Source: an uncultured Prevotellaceae bacterium
GTDB taxonomy: Bacteria; Bacteroidota; Bacteroidia; Bacteroidales; Muribaculaceae
Reading direction: 5' to 3'
Length of the DNA: 34,067 nt
Assembly: GCA_947167995.1 (NCBI GenBank)
Contig: CAMVKS010000029.1
Span: 1-34,067 of the forward strand
The notes beneath the pieces were generated by a model. That model searched no databases. It was not told the DNA's origin and worked only from the letters and a program-made list of their open reading frames with translations. Below, one piece after another: positions 15,204 through 22,728 of this stretch (positions within the stretch are counted from its first letter, which is position 1; each line of letters begins with the position of its first letter). The position numbers were made by a program, and so were the translations under genes.

Positions 15204-16148
15204 ATGAAAACAGTATCAATAGTCATTCCCGTTTATAACCGTGCGCACTTGGTGCCGCGCACACTCAAAACTGTGGTGGAACAAACCTATAGGCCACTGC
15301 AGATTGTGCTCGTTGACAATTTCTCTACCGACGATTCGCTCGTGGTGCTCAACCAGTTTAAAATTGACAATAATGCTCCCGATTTCGAGGTGATTGTCAC
15401 GCAGGAGAAGCAGCACACGGCAAGTGCTGCACGCAATCGAGGTATGCAATTCGCCACAGGAGAGTATCTGATGTTCTTCGATAGCGACGACCTCATGGAG
15501 CGGCGACTTGTACAGAAATATGTCGATGCCTTTGAGTCGTCGCCACAGCAGGTGGACATTGTCATCTGTCGCCGCAATCAAGTCAACGATGTGGGAGAGA
15601 AAAAAACTATGCCGCTCTACAAGAAGGACTTGATTGCCAATCACATCCTGCACAGTGTTCTTGCGACGCAGGCATTCTGTGCAAGACATGATTTCATCAA
15701 GAACATAGAGTGGAACAATAGCCTTTCGCATTGGAACGACTTTGAATATGGCCTGCGGCTGCTGCTCGCCAAGCCCGTTGTGGGATATCTCGAGGGAAAG
15801 CCTCGGGTCGATGTGATCTATGGTGGGGAGAAGTCCATCACGGGAACTAACTTCAGCTCAAGTCATGGCAAGTGGGAGATATCGCTCAGGACCATGGTGC
15901 TTGACATCAAAAACTCTTCCCTGCTCAACAAGCAGCGATATTACGACCTGCTCTACTACAGGCTGCTTGTGCTGGGCGCACATTACCAGCGGGAAGGGCA
16001 TCCCGAGTATGCCAAGCCAACGGTGAACAAGGCCTATTCGGTGCTCAACCGAAAGTGGATCTATCGAGTCGTGATTCCTCGACTTTTCAAGCGCATCGTC
16101 AATGGCAAGCGAGGCTCGGCACGCATCGCACACTGGTTGATAAAATAG
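15204..16148 (+). CDS. Family 2 glycosyltransferase
   Basis: A 314-residue GT-A glycosyltransferase. It opens with SIVIPVYNRAHLVPRTLKTV and LVDNFSTDDS, the UDP-sugar-binding start of GT2 enzymes. It continues with ASAARNRGMQFATGEYLMFFDSDD (about residues 74-97), holding the metal-binding DSDD. A WNDFEYGLRLL motif near 178-188 supplies the likely catalytic acidic residue. The C-terminal ~80 residues are helical and basic. It is transcribed away from the other two glycosyltransferases and closed by a strong terminator at 16174. Cytoplasmic or membrane-peripheral; specificity not readable. Confidence 0.9.
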   Translation: MKTVSIVIPVYNRAHLVPRTLKTVVEQTYRPLQIVLVDNFSTDDSLVVLNQFKIDNNAPDFEVIVTQEKQHTASAARNRGMQFATGEYLMFFDSDDLMERRLVQKYVDAFESSPQQVDIVICRRNQVNDVGEKKTMPLYKKDLIANHILHSVLATQAFCARHDFIKNIEWNNSLSHWNDFEYGLRLLLAKPVVGYLEGKPRVDVIYGGEKSITGTNFSSSHGKWEISLRTMVLDIKNSSLLNKQRYYDLLYYRLLVLGAHYQREGHPEYAKPTVNKAYSVLNRKWIYRVVIPRLFKRIVNGKRGSARIAHWLIK

Positions 16149-16173
16149 TGCGACCCTAACTCGTTAAAGATGT

Positions 16174-16204
16174 AAGCCGCTCACCCGGAGGGGTGGGCGG
16201 CTTT
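16174..16204 (+). terminator. Terminator after the glycosyltransferase
   Basis: AAGCCGCTCACCC (16174-16186), loop GGAG, GGGTGGGCGGCTT (16191-16203): 13 bp with one wobble pair, GC-rich, running into a short T tract. It starts 26 bp after the stop. Confidence 0.85.
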
Positions 16205-16243
16205 GCTTGTGGTATCAGGGCCTGGGATGATATGAAACGTTTT

Positions 16244-16317
16244 CCATTTTTTTATACCTAAAAAATGGGGTAAAAAGGCTGAAAATGAGAAAAAAACTGA
16301 AAAAAACTCATTTTTTT
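16244..16317 (+). other. Two AT-rich hairpins before the HU promoter
   Basis: The 354-bp gap 16149-16502 holds no gene. After the terminator come a 9-bp hairpin (CCATTTTTT at 16244-16252 with AAAAAATGG at 16260-16268) and a second one (AAAATGAG at 16282-16289 with CTCATTTT at 16307-16314) that continues into T's, a back-up terminator shape. Confidence 0.4.
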
Positions 16318-16329
16318 AGTCAATAATAT

Positions 16330-16359
16330 GTTGTAATTAAAAAAAAAGTGCGATATTTG
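16330..16359 (+). promoter_or_regulatory. Probable promoter of the HU-type gene
   Basis: GTTG (16330-16333), an 18-bp spacer and GATATTTG (16352-16359), each one mismatch from consensus, followed by C. The predicted leader is about 140 nt and contains a weak stem AGCG/CGCT followed by T6 (16407-16422), which could attenuate. Confidence 0.4.
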
Positions 16360-16502
16360 CACTTGCAAAAAAATAAGGGGACACTTTATGAGCTTGTTTT
16401 ATAGCGTTTTGACGCTTTTTTGAGAAGCAAGTTATAAGGTTTTGAGCCATTATAAAAGAGTAAAAGATTATTTTTATAAAGTAACAATAAAATATTTTTA
16501 AC

Positions 16503-16778
16503 ATGACTAAAGCAGATATCGTTAGCGAAATCGCTAAATCAACAGGCATTGATAAAGCCTCAGTGTTGGAAACTATTGAGAAATTTATGGAAACCGTTAA
16601 GGACTCGCTCGCCGAGGGTGAGAACGTATACCTGAGAGGTTTCGGTAGCTTCATCGTTAAGACTCGTTCGCAGAAGACTGCACGCAACATCTCTAAGAAC
16701 ACAGCAATCATTATCCCAGAGCATAAAATCCCCGCATTCAAGCCAGCTAAGGTTTTCATGGAGCAGGTAAAGAAATAA
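16503..16778 (+). CDS. HU/IHF family nucleoid DNA-binding protein
   Basis: A 91-residue DNA-bending protein, normal length for the family. It begins MTKADIVSEIAKSTGIDKASV, the helical dimerisation part. The VYLRGFGSFIVKTRSQKTARNISKNTAIIIPEHKIPAFKPAKVF segment follows: the GFGSF turn, the beta-ribbon arm that enters the minor groove, and the FKPAK end. The arm has Ile-Pro (IIIPEHKIPAF) where HU and IHF carry the DNA-intercalating proline. It binds DNA as a dimer and compacts or bends it. A 48-bp gap separates it from a tiny basic-protein gene, with which it is probably co-transcribed. Confidence 0.95.
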   Translation: MTKADIVSEIAKSTGIDKASVLETIEKFMETVKDSLAEGENVYLRGFGSFIVKTRSQKTARNISKNTAIIIPEHKIPAFKPAKVFMEQVKK

Positions 16779-16826
16779 TAATAGCTCATTTATAACTTTT
16801 ATATAAATTTCTAAATATTAAGTAAA

Positions 16827-16919
16827 ATGCCAAGCGGTAAAAAGAGAAAAGGCCACAAGATGGCTACGCATAAGCGCAAGAAAAGACTTAGAAAGAATCG
16901 TCACAAGAACAAGAAGTGA
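16827..16919 (+). CDS. Tiny basic ribosomal-type protein (bS22/AURKAIP1-COX24-like)
   Basis: A 30-codon ORF starting MPSGKKRKGHKMATHKRKK; more than half of the residues are Lys, Arg or His. The pattern of a KxxKMxxHKRKKRLRKNR core matches the small AURKAIP1/COX24 (DUF1713) proteins that are widespread in Bacteroidota. Actinobacterial bS22 and mitochondrial mS38 are ribosomal members of that group. The likely role is as a small-subunit ribosomal protein; this is inferred from the family, not shown here. It sits 48 bp after the HU gene and about 290 bp before the RNase E/G gene. Short enough to be missed by standard gene callers. Confidence 0.85.
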   Translation: MPSGKKRKGHKMATHKRKKRLRKNRHKNKK

Positions 16920-16940
16920 TTTTTCTGATTGAGTCTAAGC

Positions 16941-17022
16941 AAAGAACAAACGAATGATTAGAGCTCGCGAAGTGTGTGGTTTTTTATGCATTAAGTAAGT
17001 CAAATTCATTGGTTTGTTCTTT
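16941..17022 (+). promoter_or_regulatory. Long inverted repeat upstream of the RNase E/G gene
   Basis: AAAGAACAAACGAATGA (16941-16957) pairs with TCATTGGTTTGTTCTTT (17006-17022) in 16 of 17 positions, with a 48-nt loop. No T tract follows, so it is not an obvious terminator. It lies in the 291-bp gap 16920-17210, which has no convincing gene; an 81-codon frame at 16976-17221 overlaps the next start and resembles nothing known. Confidence 0.55.
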
Positions 17023-17210
17023 ATGTTTAGACTGGCAGCCATTCAATATTCTAAATTGCTACATGCAACAGTGGTGGCTGTCTCGCACCCACTCAATCAA
17101 TCAAGAGACGCTTGTTAGTGTCACATATTTATATATTAAGGAATGTCGACACACAATTAGACATGCGAGACTCTTAGAATTGAGTTCCAAACAAACACCA
17201 AAAATTCACA

Positions 17211-18848
17211 ATGAAAAGTGAACTTATTGTAGACGTAAAGCCCAACAGCATCAGCACGGCTCTATTGGAAGATGGACGTCTGATGTCGTTGCAGAAGGAG
17301 GCAAGAGACGCTTCCTATGCTGTGGGCAACCTCTATTTTGCCAAGGTGAAGAAGCTCATGCCTGGACTCAATGCCGCGTTTGTTAACGTGGGTTACGGTA
17401 AAGAGGCATTTCTTCATTACCTTGATTTAGGGTCACAATTTGGAAGCTATTCTTCGTTCATCAAGCAGGTGAGAGAAAACGGAGGAAAAAGGCAGATAAA
17501 TCTTTCAAAGATTAAACTGCAACCCGATATCGACAAGCAGGGCTCCGTTACCGATGTGCTTGAGGCAGGACAAGAGCTGATAGTACAAATCTCGAAAGAG
17601 CCCATCTCGACCAAAGGGCCACGATTGACTACCGAGATTACCTTTACAGGACGTTTCTTGGTTTTGATACCTTTCAACAACAAGATTCTGGTATCACAGA
17701 AAATTAAAGATCGTGCCGAGAAAATGAGGCTAAGAAGGCTTGTTGAGAGCATTAAGCCAAAGAACTTTGGTATTATTGTACGCACCTCGGCCGAGAACAA
17801 ACGTGCTGCCGAACTGAATAGCGAGTTGAAAGTGCTTCTCAAGAGTTGGGAAGAGAGTGTCGCAAAAATCAACTACAGCGATGCACCAAGCCTCATCTAT
17901 GAGGAAGAAAGCAGGGCAGTGAGCTTGATTAGAGACATCTTCAGCCCTGAGTTTGAGAGCATTCATGTGAATAATGCCGAGATTTACGAGCAAATTCAAA
18001 ACTATGTGAGCCTAATCGCCCCCGAGCGTGGCGACATTGTCAAGATTTACAGCGACGACCTGCCAATTTTTGACAAGTTCAATGTCACAAGGCAGATGAA
18101 GTCGTCATTTGGTAAGACGGTTTCGTTTCGTTCGGGTGCATACATAATTATTGAAAGCACCGAGGCACTGCATGTTATCGACGTGAACTCGGGTAACAGG
18201 TCCCGAAAGACCACCGACCAGGAGAGCAACGCTCTCGATGTGAACCTGCTCGCCGCCGACGAGATTGCTCGGCAGCTTCGACTCAGGGACATGGGTGGAA
18301 TTATTGTTATCGACTTCATCGATATGGCTAAGAGTGAGCATCGTCAAGCCCTCTATGACCACATGAGAGAAGTGATGCAGAAAGACCGAGCCAGGCACAA
18401 TATCTTGCCGTTGAGCAAGTTTGGACTCATGCAGATTACCCGACAGAGAGTGCGACCAGCACTCGACATCGTTACCAGCGAGACGTGCCCCTCTTGTGGA
18501 GGTAAGGGGGAAGTGATGCCCTCCCTGCTTTTCACCGACCGGCTCAAGGACAAGATTGACTATCTGGTCAACGACTTGGGTGTGAAAGGTATAATTATGT
18601 ATGTCCATCCATTTGTCGATGCCTATCTGAAAAAAGGCTTTTTCAGCCTCTACTCGAAATGGCGTCGTGAGTTTGGAAGGGTTTTCAAAATACTCCCCGA
18701 CCAAGACCTTGCCTACCTGCAATACCGGGTCATCGACAAGAACAAGCAGGAAATTGACCTTAGCGAAGAGAAAGACACAAGCAGTTCCTCAAGCAAGAAG
18801 GAAAACCGCATGAGGAAGCAAAAAGAACAAGAAGACGATGGCCAGTGA
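17211..18848 (+). CDS. rng: Ribonuclease E/G family endoribonuclease
   Basis: A 545-residue RNase E/G catalytic protein that cleaves single-stranded AU-rich RNA in rRNA maturation and mRNA decay. The N-terminal S1 domain shows GNLYFAKVKKLMPGLNAAFVNVGYGKEAFLHYLDLG (about 42-77). The DNase I-like catalytic part contains HVIDVNSGN (Asp324) and GGIIVIDFIDM (Asp368), the two magnesium-binding aspartates, with the helix AADEIARQLRLRD between them. The zinc-link motif CPSCGGKGE (Cys426, Cys429) is intact. The C-terminus ends in a short Lys/Glu/Ser tail, without the long degradosome scaffold of E. coli RNase E, so RNase G-like in size. Its long AT-rich leader carries an inverted repeat and a 12-bp repeat shared with the coding start, which may be regulatory. 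Confidence 0.95.
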   Translation: MKSELIVDVKPNSISTALLEDGRLMSLQKEARDASYAVGNLYFAKVKKLMPGLNAAFVNVGYGKEAFLHYLDLGSQFGSYSSFIKQVRENGGKRQINLSKIKLQPDIDKQGSVTDVLEAGQELIVQISKEPISTKGPRLTTEITFTGRFLVLIPFNNKILVSQKIKDRAEKMRLRRLVESIKPKNFGIIVRTSAENKRAAELNSELKVLLKSWEESVAKINYSDAPSLIYEEESRAVSLIRDIFSPEFESIHVNNAEIYEQIQNYVSLIAPERGDIVKIYSDDLPIFDKFNVTRQMKSSFGKTVSFRSGAYIIIESTEALHVIDVNSGNRSRKTTDQESNALDVNLLAADEIARQLRLRDMGGIIVIDFIDMAKSEHRQALYDHMREVMQKDRARHNILPLSKFGLMQITRQRVRPALDIVTSETCPSCGGKGEVMPSLLFTDRLKDKIDYLVNDLGVKGIIMYVHPFVDAYLKKGFFSLYSKWRREFGRVFKILPDQDLAYLQYRVIDKNKQEIDLSEEKDTSSSSSKKENRMRKQKEQEDDGQ

Positions 18849-18868
18849 CGCCATTGCTTCGACAGCTC

Positions 18869-18909
18869 AAAGCCCATGTGCAAAAACTATTTGCCATGGG
18901 CTTTATTTT
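18869..18909 (+). terminator. Terminator of the RNase E/G gene
   Basis: AAAGCCCATG (18869-18878) then GCAAA (18880-18884), loop AACTA, TTTGC (18890-18894) then CATGGGCTTT (18895-18904): 15 bp with one bulged base, followed by ATTTTC. Confidence 0.85.
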
Positions 18910-18924
18910 CTGCCACTTTTTGAC

Positions 18925-18932
18925 TACCTTTG
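18925..18932 (+). promoter_or_regulatory. -7 box before the C_GCAxxG_C_C gene
   Basis: TACCTTTG followed by C is a full -7 match, 21 bp before the ATG at 18954. The -33 position would be TTTA (18902-18905), inside the terminator stem, so the promoter starts where the terminator ends. Confidence 0.5.
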
Positions 18933-18953
18933 CCAAATAAAACTTAACTGACA

Positions 18954-19343
18954 ATGGAAACAAGAAAACACATCGCTGTCGAGAAGAAAAAAACTTGCAA
19001 CTGCGCTCAGGCAGTTATCGCAACCTATGCCGACGTGGTGGGGCTCTCCGAGCAACAAGCCATGAACATAGGCAACGCCTTTGGCAGTGGTATGGGAAAC
19101 ATGGAGGGCACCTGTGGTGCTCTCACAGGGGCAGCGGTAATCGTGGGTATGGTCACAGGCGACAAGATGAAGTCGCGCAAGGTGATGAGCAATATCATGA
19201 CGCGTTTTCAAGAGCGCAACGGAGCCACTCAATGTCGTGCGCTCAAAGGCGTTGACACACACGTGATGCTGCGTTCATGCCCCGATTGCGTGAGCGATGC
19301 CTGCGAAATAATGGAAGAAGAGTTAGGGCTCGACAATCTTTGA
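18954..19343 (+). CDS. C_GCAxxG_C_C family redox-type protein
   Basis: A 129-residue protein with the ordered cysteines of the C_GCAxxG_C_C family (DUF1858/PF09719 type): CNCAQAV (Cys15, Cys17), GTCGALTGA (Cys54), CRAL (Cys94) and SCPDCVSDAC (Cys109, Cys112, Cys117). The helix between Cys17 and Cys54 carries the usual Gly-rich turn NAFGSGMGNMEG. The family is thought to be redox-active or metal/cluster-binding, often beside oxidoreductases or transporters; a function is not established. Soluble, no signal peptide. The next gene, a tRNA-dihydrouridine synthase, starts 17 bp later and is likely co-transcribed. Confidence 0.88.
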   Translation: METRKHIAVEKKKTCNCAQAVIATYADVVGLSEQQAMNIGNAFGSGMGNMEGTCGALTGAAVIVGMVTGDKMKSRKVMSNIMTRFQERNGATQCRALKGVDTHVMLRSCPDCVSDACEIMEEELGLDNL

Positions 19344-19360
19344 AAACATTTTTTTGAGTA

Positions 19361-20347
19361 ATGAAAATAGGAAACATTGACTTAGGCAATCGCCCTGTGA
19401 TGCTGGCACCCATGGAGGATGTGACCGACTTGTCGTTCCGCACAATATGCCGTGAGCAAGGTGCCGACATGGTGTATACCGAGTTTGTCAGTGCCGATGC
19501 TGTGATTCGCAACATCGACAGCACCATGCGCAAGATGGTCATCAGCCCTGGAGAGCGTCCGGCGGCAATTCAAATCTACGGACGCGAATTGGGACCTATG
19601 GTCGAGGCTGCCAAGATTGCTCAAGAAGCTAACCCCGAGGTCTTAGACATCAACTTTGGCTGCCCGGTCAAGAAGGTGGCCCGTAAGGGTGCCGGAGCAG
19701 GCATGTTGCAAAATGTGCCGCTATTGCTCGAGATAACTCGCGAGGTGGTAAAGGCTGTTGATATTCCTGTCACGGTGAAAACGCGATTAGGCTGGGACTG
19801 CAACAACAAAATCATAGTTGAGCTTGCCGAGCAGTTGCAGGATTGTGGCATTCAGGCACTCACGATTCATGGTCGCACGCGCTCGCAGATGTATAACGGA
19901 GAAGCCGACTGGACTCTCATTGGCGAGGTGAAGAACAACCCGCGCATGACGATTCCCATCATTGGCAATGGCGACATCACAACCCCACAGAAGCTTGCCG
20001 AGTATTACGATCGCTATGGCGTTGACGGCATCATGGTTGGGCGTGCCTCTATTGGATGCCCGTGGATTTTCCGTGAGATGAAGCAATATCTTCTCACAGG
20101 GCAGGTGCCCGAGATTCCCGTCGGCGAGAAAATGGCACTACTGCGACGTCAGATCGACGAGAGCATCTCACGCATCGACGAGTATCGAGGCATACTGCAC
20201 ATAAGGCGTCACCTTGCTGCCACACCTTTATTCAAAGGAATACGCAACTTCCGCGAGACGCGCATAGCCATGCTGCGAGCCAATACCAAGGCCGAGTTGA
20301 CAAGCATTCTCGACCACATCGAGAATGACATACTTCCCACACTTTGA
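19361..20347 (+). CDS. dusB: tRNA-dihydrouridine synthase (DusB-like)
   Basis: A 328-residue FMN-dependent TIM-barrel enzyme that reduces uridine to dihydrouridine in tRNA using NADPH. The barrel start is MLAPMEDVTDLSFRTICREQGADMVYTEFVSADA. The active-site segment is INFGCPVKKVARKGAGAGML with the catalytic Cys101. FMN phosphate and substrate loops follow in LTIHGRTRSQMYNGEADW and IIGNGDI, then GVDGIMVGRASIGCPWIF. A small helical C-terminal tRNA-binding domain completes it. Length is typical of DusB. The paralogue assignment (DusB rather than A or C) follows the sequence style and is less certain than the enzyme class. Confidence 0.93.
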   Translation: MKIGNIDLGNRPVMLAPMEDVTDLSFRTICREQGADMVYTEFVSADAVIRNIDSTMRKMVISPGERPAAIQIYGRELGPMVEAAKIAQEANPEVLDINFGCPVKKVARKGAGAGMLQNVPLLLEITREVVKAVDIPVTVKTRLGWDCNNKIIVELAEQLQDCGIQALTIHGRTRSQMYNGEADWTLIGEVKNNPRMTIPIIGNGDITTPQKLAEYYDRYGVDGIMVGRASIGCPWIFREMKQYLLTGQVPEIPVGEKMALLRRQIDESISRIDEYRGILHIRRHLAATPLFKGIRNFRETRIAMLRANTKAELTSILDHIENDILPTL

Positions 20348-20378
20348 CATCGTGTTTCATGACCTTATCAATAGTTTT

Positions 20379-20386
20379 TAGCTTTG
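20379..20386 (+). promoter_or_regulatory. Distal rpoN promoter
   Basis: TAGCTTTG is a full -7 match, with TTTC (20355-20358) 20 bp upstream as a one-mismatch -33 element. The leader would be about 120 nt. Confidence 0.5.
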
Positions 20387-20412
20387 TAAGTATTTATTAT
20401 TAGACAGTTTTT

Positions 20413-20444
20413 CTTGCTTAATTGAGCCAGCAGTATTAACTTTG
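20413..20444 (+). promoter_or_regulatory. Proximal rpoN promoter
   Basis: CTTG (20413-20416), a 20-bp spacer and TAACTTTG (20437-20444). A start near 20450 leaves a ~60-nt leader before the ATG at 20512. Confidence 0.6.
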
Positions 20445-20511
20445 TGAGCAAATAAACAGTCGTCACAATTCGACAAGAACAAAACCATCAACAATCAACA
20501 CCACAATAGTC

Positions 20512-22023
20512 ATGAGCGACAACAACGATTTCCAGCAGATACAGAAACTAAGCCAAGAGCAGGTCCAAGTGCAGCGAGCGCATCAAAATCAAGTGATTTT
20601 GGGACAGCTCATCGAGATGAACGATGAAGAAATAAAAGACCGCATCGAAATGGAACTTGACGACAATCCAGCCTTGGAGCAAGCCGATTCCAATGACCTC
20701 GAGGATGATTTCTCCAAAGACGATGACGATGATGGCAACGATAAAGCTGCCGAGGTGGATCGCGACAACGACGACCCTTTCGAGTCGCCCTATACTCAAA
20801 GTGATGATGATTATACCGACAGGAATGACGACGGCTTGTCGTTCATTCAGACCCACCGCCGCCAGAAGGTGGCTGCACAAGGATATCGTCCTCCAGTGGT
20901 GAATGAGGAATCTATGTTTGAAGTCCTCATGAATCAGGTCAGAGAGAGAGACCTCGACGAGAGGCAGATGCTCATTGCCGAGTATATCATTGGAGAGATT
21001 GATGATGACGGACTGATGCGTCGCCCAGTGACATCCATCTGCGGAGACATCATCACGAAGGAGAATGAATTTGTTACTCCTCAAGAGGTGCAAGAGGTGT
21101 TGGAGGTAATTCACGACCTGGAGCCAGCAGGAATTGGTGCGAGCAGCCCGCGGGAATGCATCATGCTCCAAATAGAGGACATGAAGGGCGTGGATCCTGA
21201 TGTGGGGCAGATAGCCTACGACATTATAAATCATCATTTCGCAGCCTACGAGAAGCATCACTATGACAAGATTCTCAACGACATGGGAATCGACAAGGAA
21301 CTCTTCCACAAAGCCGACCAAATCATCAAGCGCACCAATCCACGGCCTGGCAACATTTTCAGCAGTGGAGGACGCATGAATAATGCCACACACATCACCC
21401 CCGACTTCATTGTCACTACCGAAAACGACAAGTTGCAACTCATTGTGGTAAACGACATACCCGAGCTGCAAATTTCCGAGAGTTATCAAATCGAGTATCA
21501 ACGCATTGTCGCCAGCAAGAGCAGTAAAGAACGTGATGAGGATGTTCTCATCAAGAGACAGTTTGAAAATGCCAACAATTTCATCAAACTGCTGAAGCTG
21601 AGACAGGAAAAGTTGTTCAACATCATGAAAGCTATCATGCTCAAGCAGCAAGAGTTCTTCCTCACTGGCGATATCATGACGTTGAAACGCATGGTGCTGA
21701 ACGATATTGCACAGGCAACTGGCTATGATGTGTCTACTATCTCAAGAGCACATCAAAACAAATATGTCGACACCAACTGGGGTATTTTCGACTTGAAATT
21801 CTTCTTCAGCAGTGGTTTTGACGAGAATGATCAGGTTTCATCAAGAGCTATTAAGGATGCACTCAGGAGCATTGTTGACGCTGAGGACAAGAAGCATCCG
21901 TTGAGCGATGAACAACTGTGCAAGAAACTGCAAGAGAAGGGGTTCCCCATCAAGCGCCGCACTGTGGCTAAGTATCGTGACACTCTCAATATTCCTGTCG
22001 CACGACAAAGGAAAACTCTATAA
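20512..22023 (+). CDS. rpoN: RNA polymerase sigma-54 factor RpoN
   Basis: A 503-residue sigma-54 that directs RNA polymerase to -24/-12 promoters and needs an AAA+ activator. Region I is Gln-rich (LSQEQVQVQRAHQNQVILGQLIEMNDEEIKDRIEMELDDNPALEQ). Region II is a very acidic linker (about residues 60-105, more than 20 Asp). The core-binding domain follows (ILEVIHDLEPAGIGASSPRECIMLQ). The C-terminus has a helix-turn-helix and the RpoN box KRRTVAKYRD (481-490), one or two changes from the usual ARRTVAKYRE. It starts a run of four closely spaced genes. No activator gene or recognisable -24/-12 site was seen in the window. Confidence 0.96.
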   Translation: MSDNNDFQQIQKLSQEQVQVQRAHQNQVILGQLIEMNDEEIKDRIEMELDDNPALEQADSNDLEDDFSKDDDDDGNDKAAEVDRDNDDPFESPYTQSDDDYTDRNDDGLSFIQTHRRQKVAAQGYRPPVVNEESMFEVLMNQVRERDLDERQMLIAEYIIGEIDDDGLMRRPVTSICGDIITKENEFVTPQEVQEVLEVIHDLEPAGIGASSPRECIMLQIEDMKGVDPDVGQIAYDIINHHFAAYEKHHYDKILNDMGIDKELFHKADQIIKRTNPRPGNIFSSGGRMNNATHITPDFIVTTENDKLQLIVVNDIPELQISESYQIEYQRIVASKSSKERDEDVLIKRQFENANNFIKLLKLRQEKLFNIMKAIMLKQQEFFLTGDIMTLKRMVLNDIAQATGYDVSTISRAHQNKYVDTNWGIFDLKFFFSSGFDENDQVSSRAIKDALRSIVDAEDKKHPLSDEQLCKKLQEKGFPIKRRTVAKYRDTLNIPVARQRKTL

Positions 22024-22035
22024 AAACAAGAAACG

Positions 22036-22686
22036 ATGGCTTCGCATATTGCCAAAATAAAATTGCTCGACGAGCTCGCCAAGCTTGTATCCACCATTTT
22101 CAGCCCGCTGCTCACACCAAGCTATGGTTTGTTTCTTGCGTTGAGCATTTCTCCCAAGGTGCTCGACACTACAGGAGCACGCATCAAGCTGCTGATAATA
22201 TTCTTTGGAATCACTTGTGTCCTTCCCATGGCAACTATTGCCGTTCTTCACAATATCAAGCTCATAAAGGACAAGAAAATGATTAAGCGTGAGGAACGAA
22301 CCATCCCCTATATTGCAGCAACCATCTACTATGCCGTAGCAGTGTGGTACATGGTCTATACCCACGAGCCACAATGGCTGGTTATGGTTTGTGCCGGAGG
22401 GGCTCTCGCGTGTCTCATTTCTACTATTGTGAATCTCAAGTGGAAAATCAGTGCACACATGGCAGGTATTGCAGGCATCCTCGCGATGCTGTGGCAGCTC
22501 TACGCCATGAATTTAGAGGTTATAAGTCCCATGTGGATGACATTCTTCATTTTTGTGACAATTATCTTGTGCGGAGTGCTCGGAACAGCGCGCCTGCTCA
22601 TGAAAAGGCACGACCTGCCGCAGATTGTGGCAGGATTCCTGAACGGACTCATCTGTGTCTCTGTGATGATGCGTCTTTTCGGATGA
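22036..22686 (+). CDS. PAP2-like integral membrane protein
   Basis: A 216-residue protein with five or six hydrophobic segments. Three spaced motifs look like a divergent type 2 phosphatidic-acid phosphatase site. KMIKREERTIPY fits the K-x6-R part of C1. ISAHMAGIAG stands where PSGH-type C2 is expected and keeps the His. ARLLMKRHDLPQIVAGFLNG resembles the C3 pattern R-x5-H-x3-D/Q-x-x-AG. PAP2 enzymes remove phosphate from lipid substrates at the membrane. Because C1 and C2 are imperfect, activity is uncertain. It begins 12 bp after rpoN and is followed 42 bp later by ispG, so all three are probably one operon. A link to undecaprenyl or isoprenoid phosphate is tempting given ispG, but this is inference. 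Confidence 0.75.
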   Translation: MASHIAKIKLLDELAKLVSTIFSPLLTPSYGLFLALSISPKVLDTTGARIKLLIIFFGITCVLPMATIAVLHNIKLIKDKKMIKREERTIPYIAATIYYAVAVWYMVYTHEPQWLVMVCAGGALACLISTIVNLKWKISAHMAGIAGILAMLWQLYAMNLEVISPMWMTFFIFVTIILCGVLGTARLLMKRHDLPQIVAGFLNGLICVSVMMRLFG

Positions 22687-22728
22687 TTTCTTTTCTTATT
22701 CCTTCAACCCTTTCCATTTTTCTCAGTT

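Noticed and set aside
16976-17221. An 81-codon plus-strand frame before the RNase E/G gene
   Set aside because: It overlaps the real start, crosses the inverted repeat, lacks any recognisable motif and lies in AT-rich spacer.
20548-21651. A 367-codon minus-strand frame opposite rpoN
   Set aside because: Fully antisense to a clear sigma-54 gene, with no family resemblance.
20500-22100. A sigma-54-dependent operon near rpoN
   Set aside because: No -24/-12 type promoter (TGGC-N7/8-TTGC) and no AAA+ activator gene could be found in the window.
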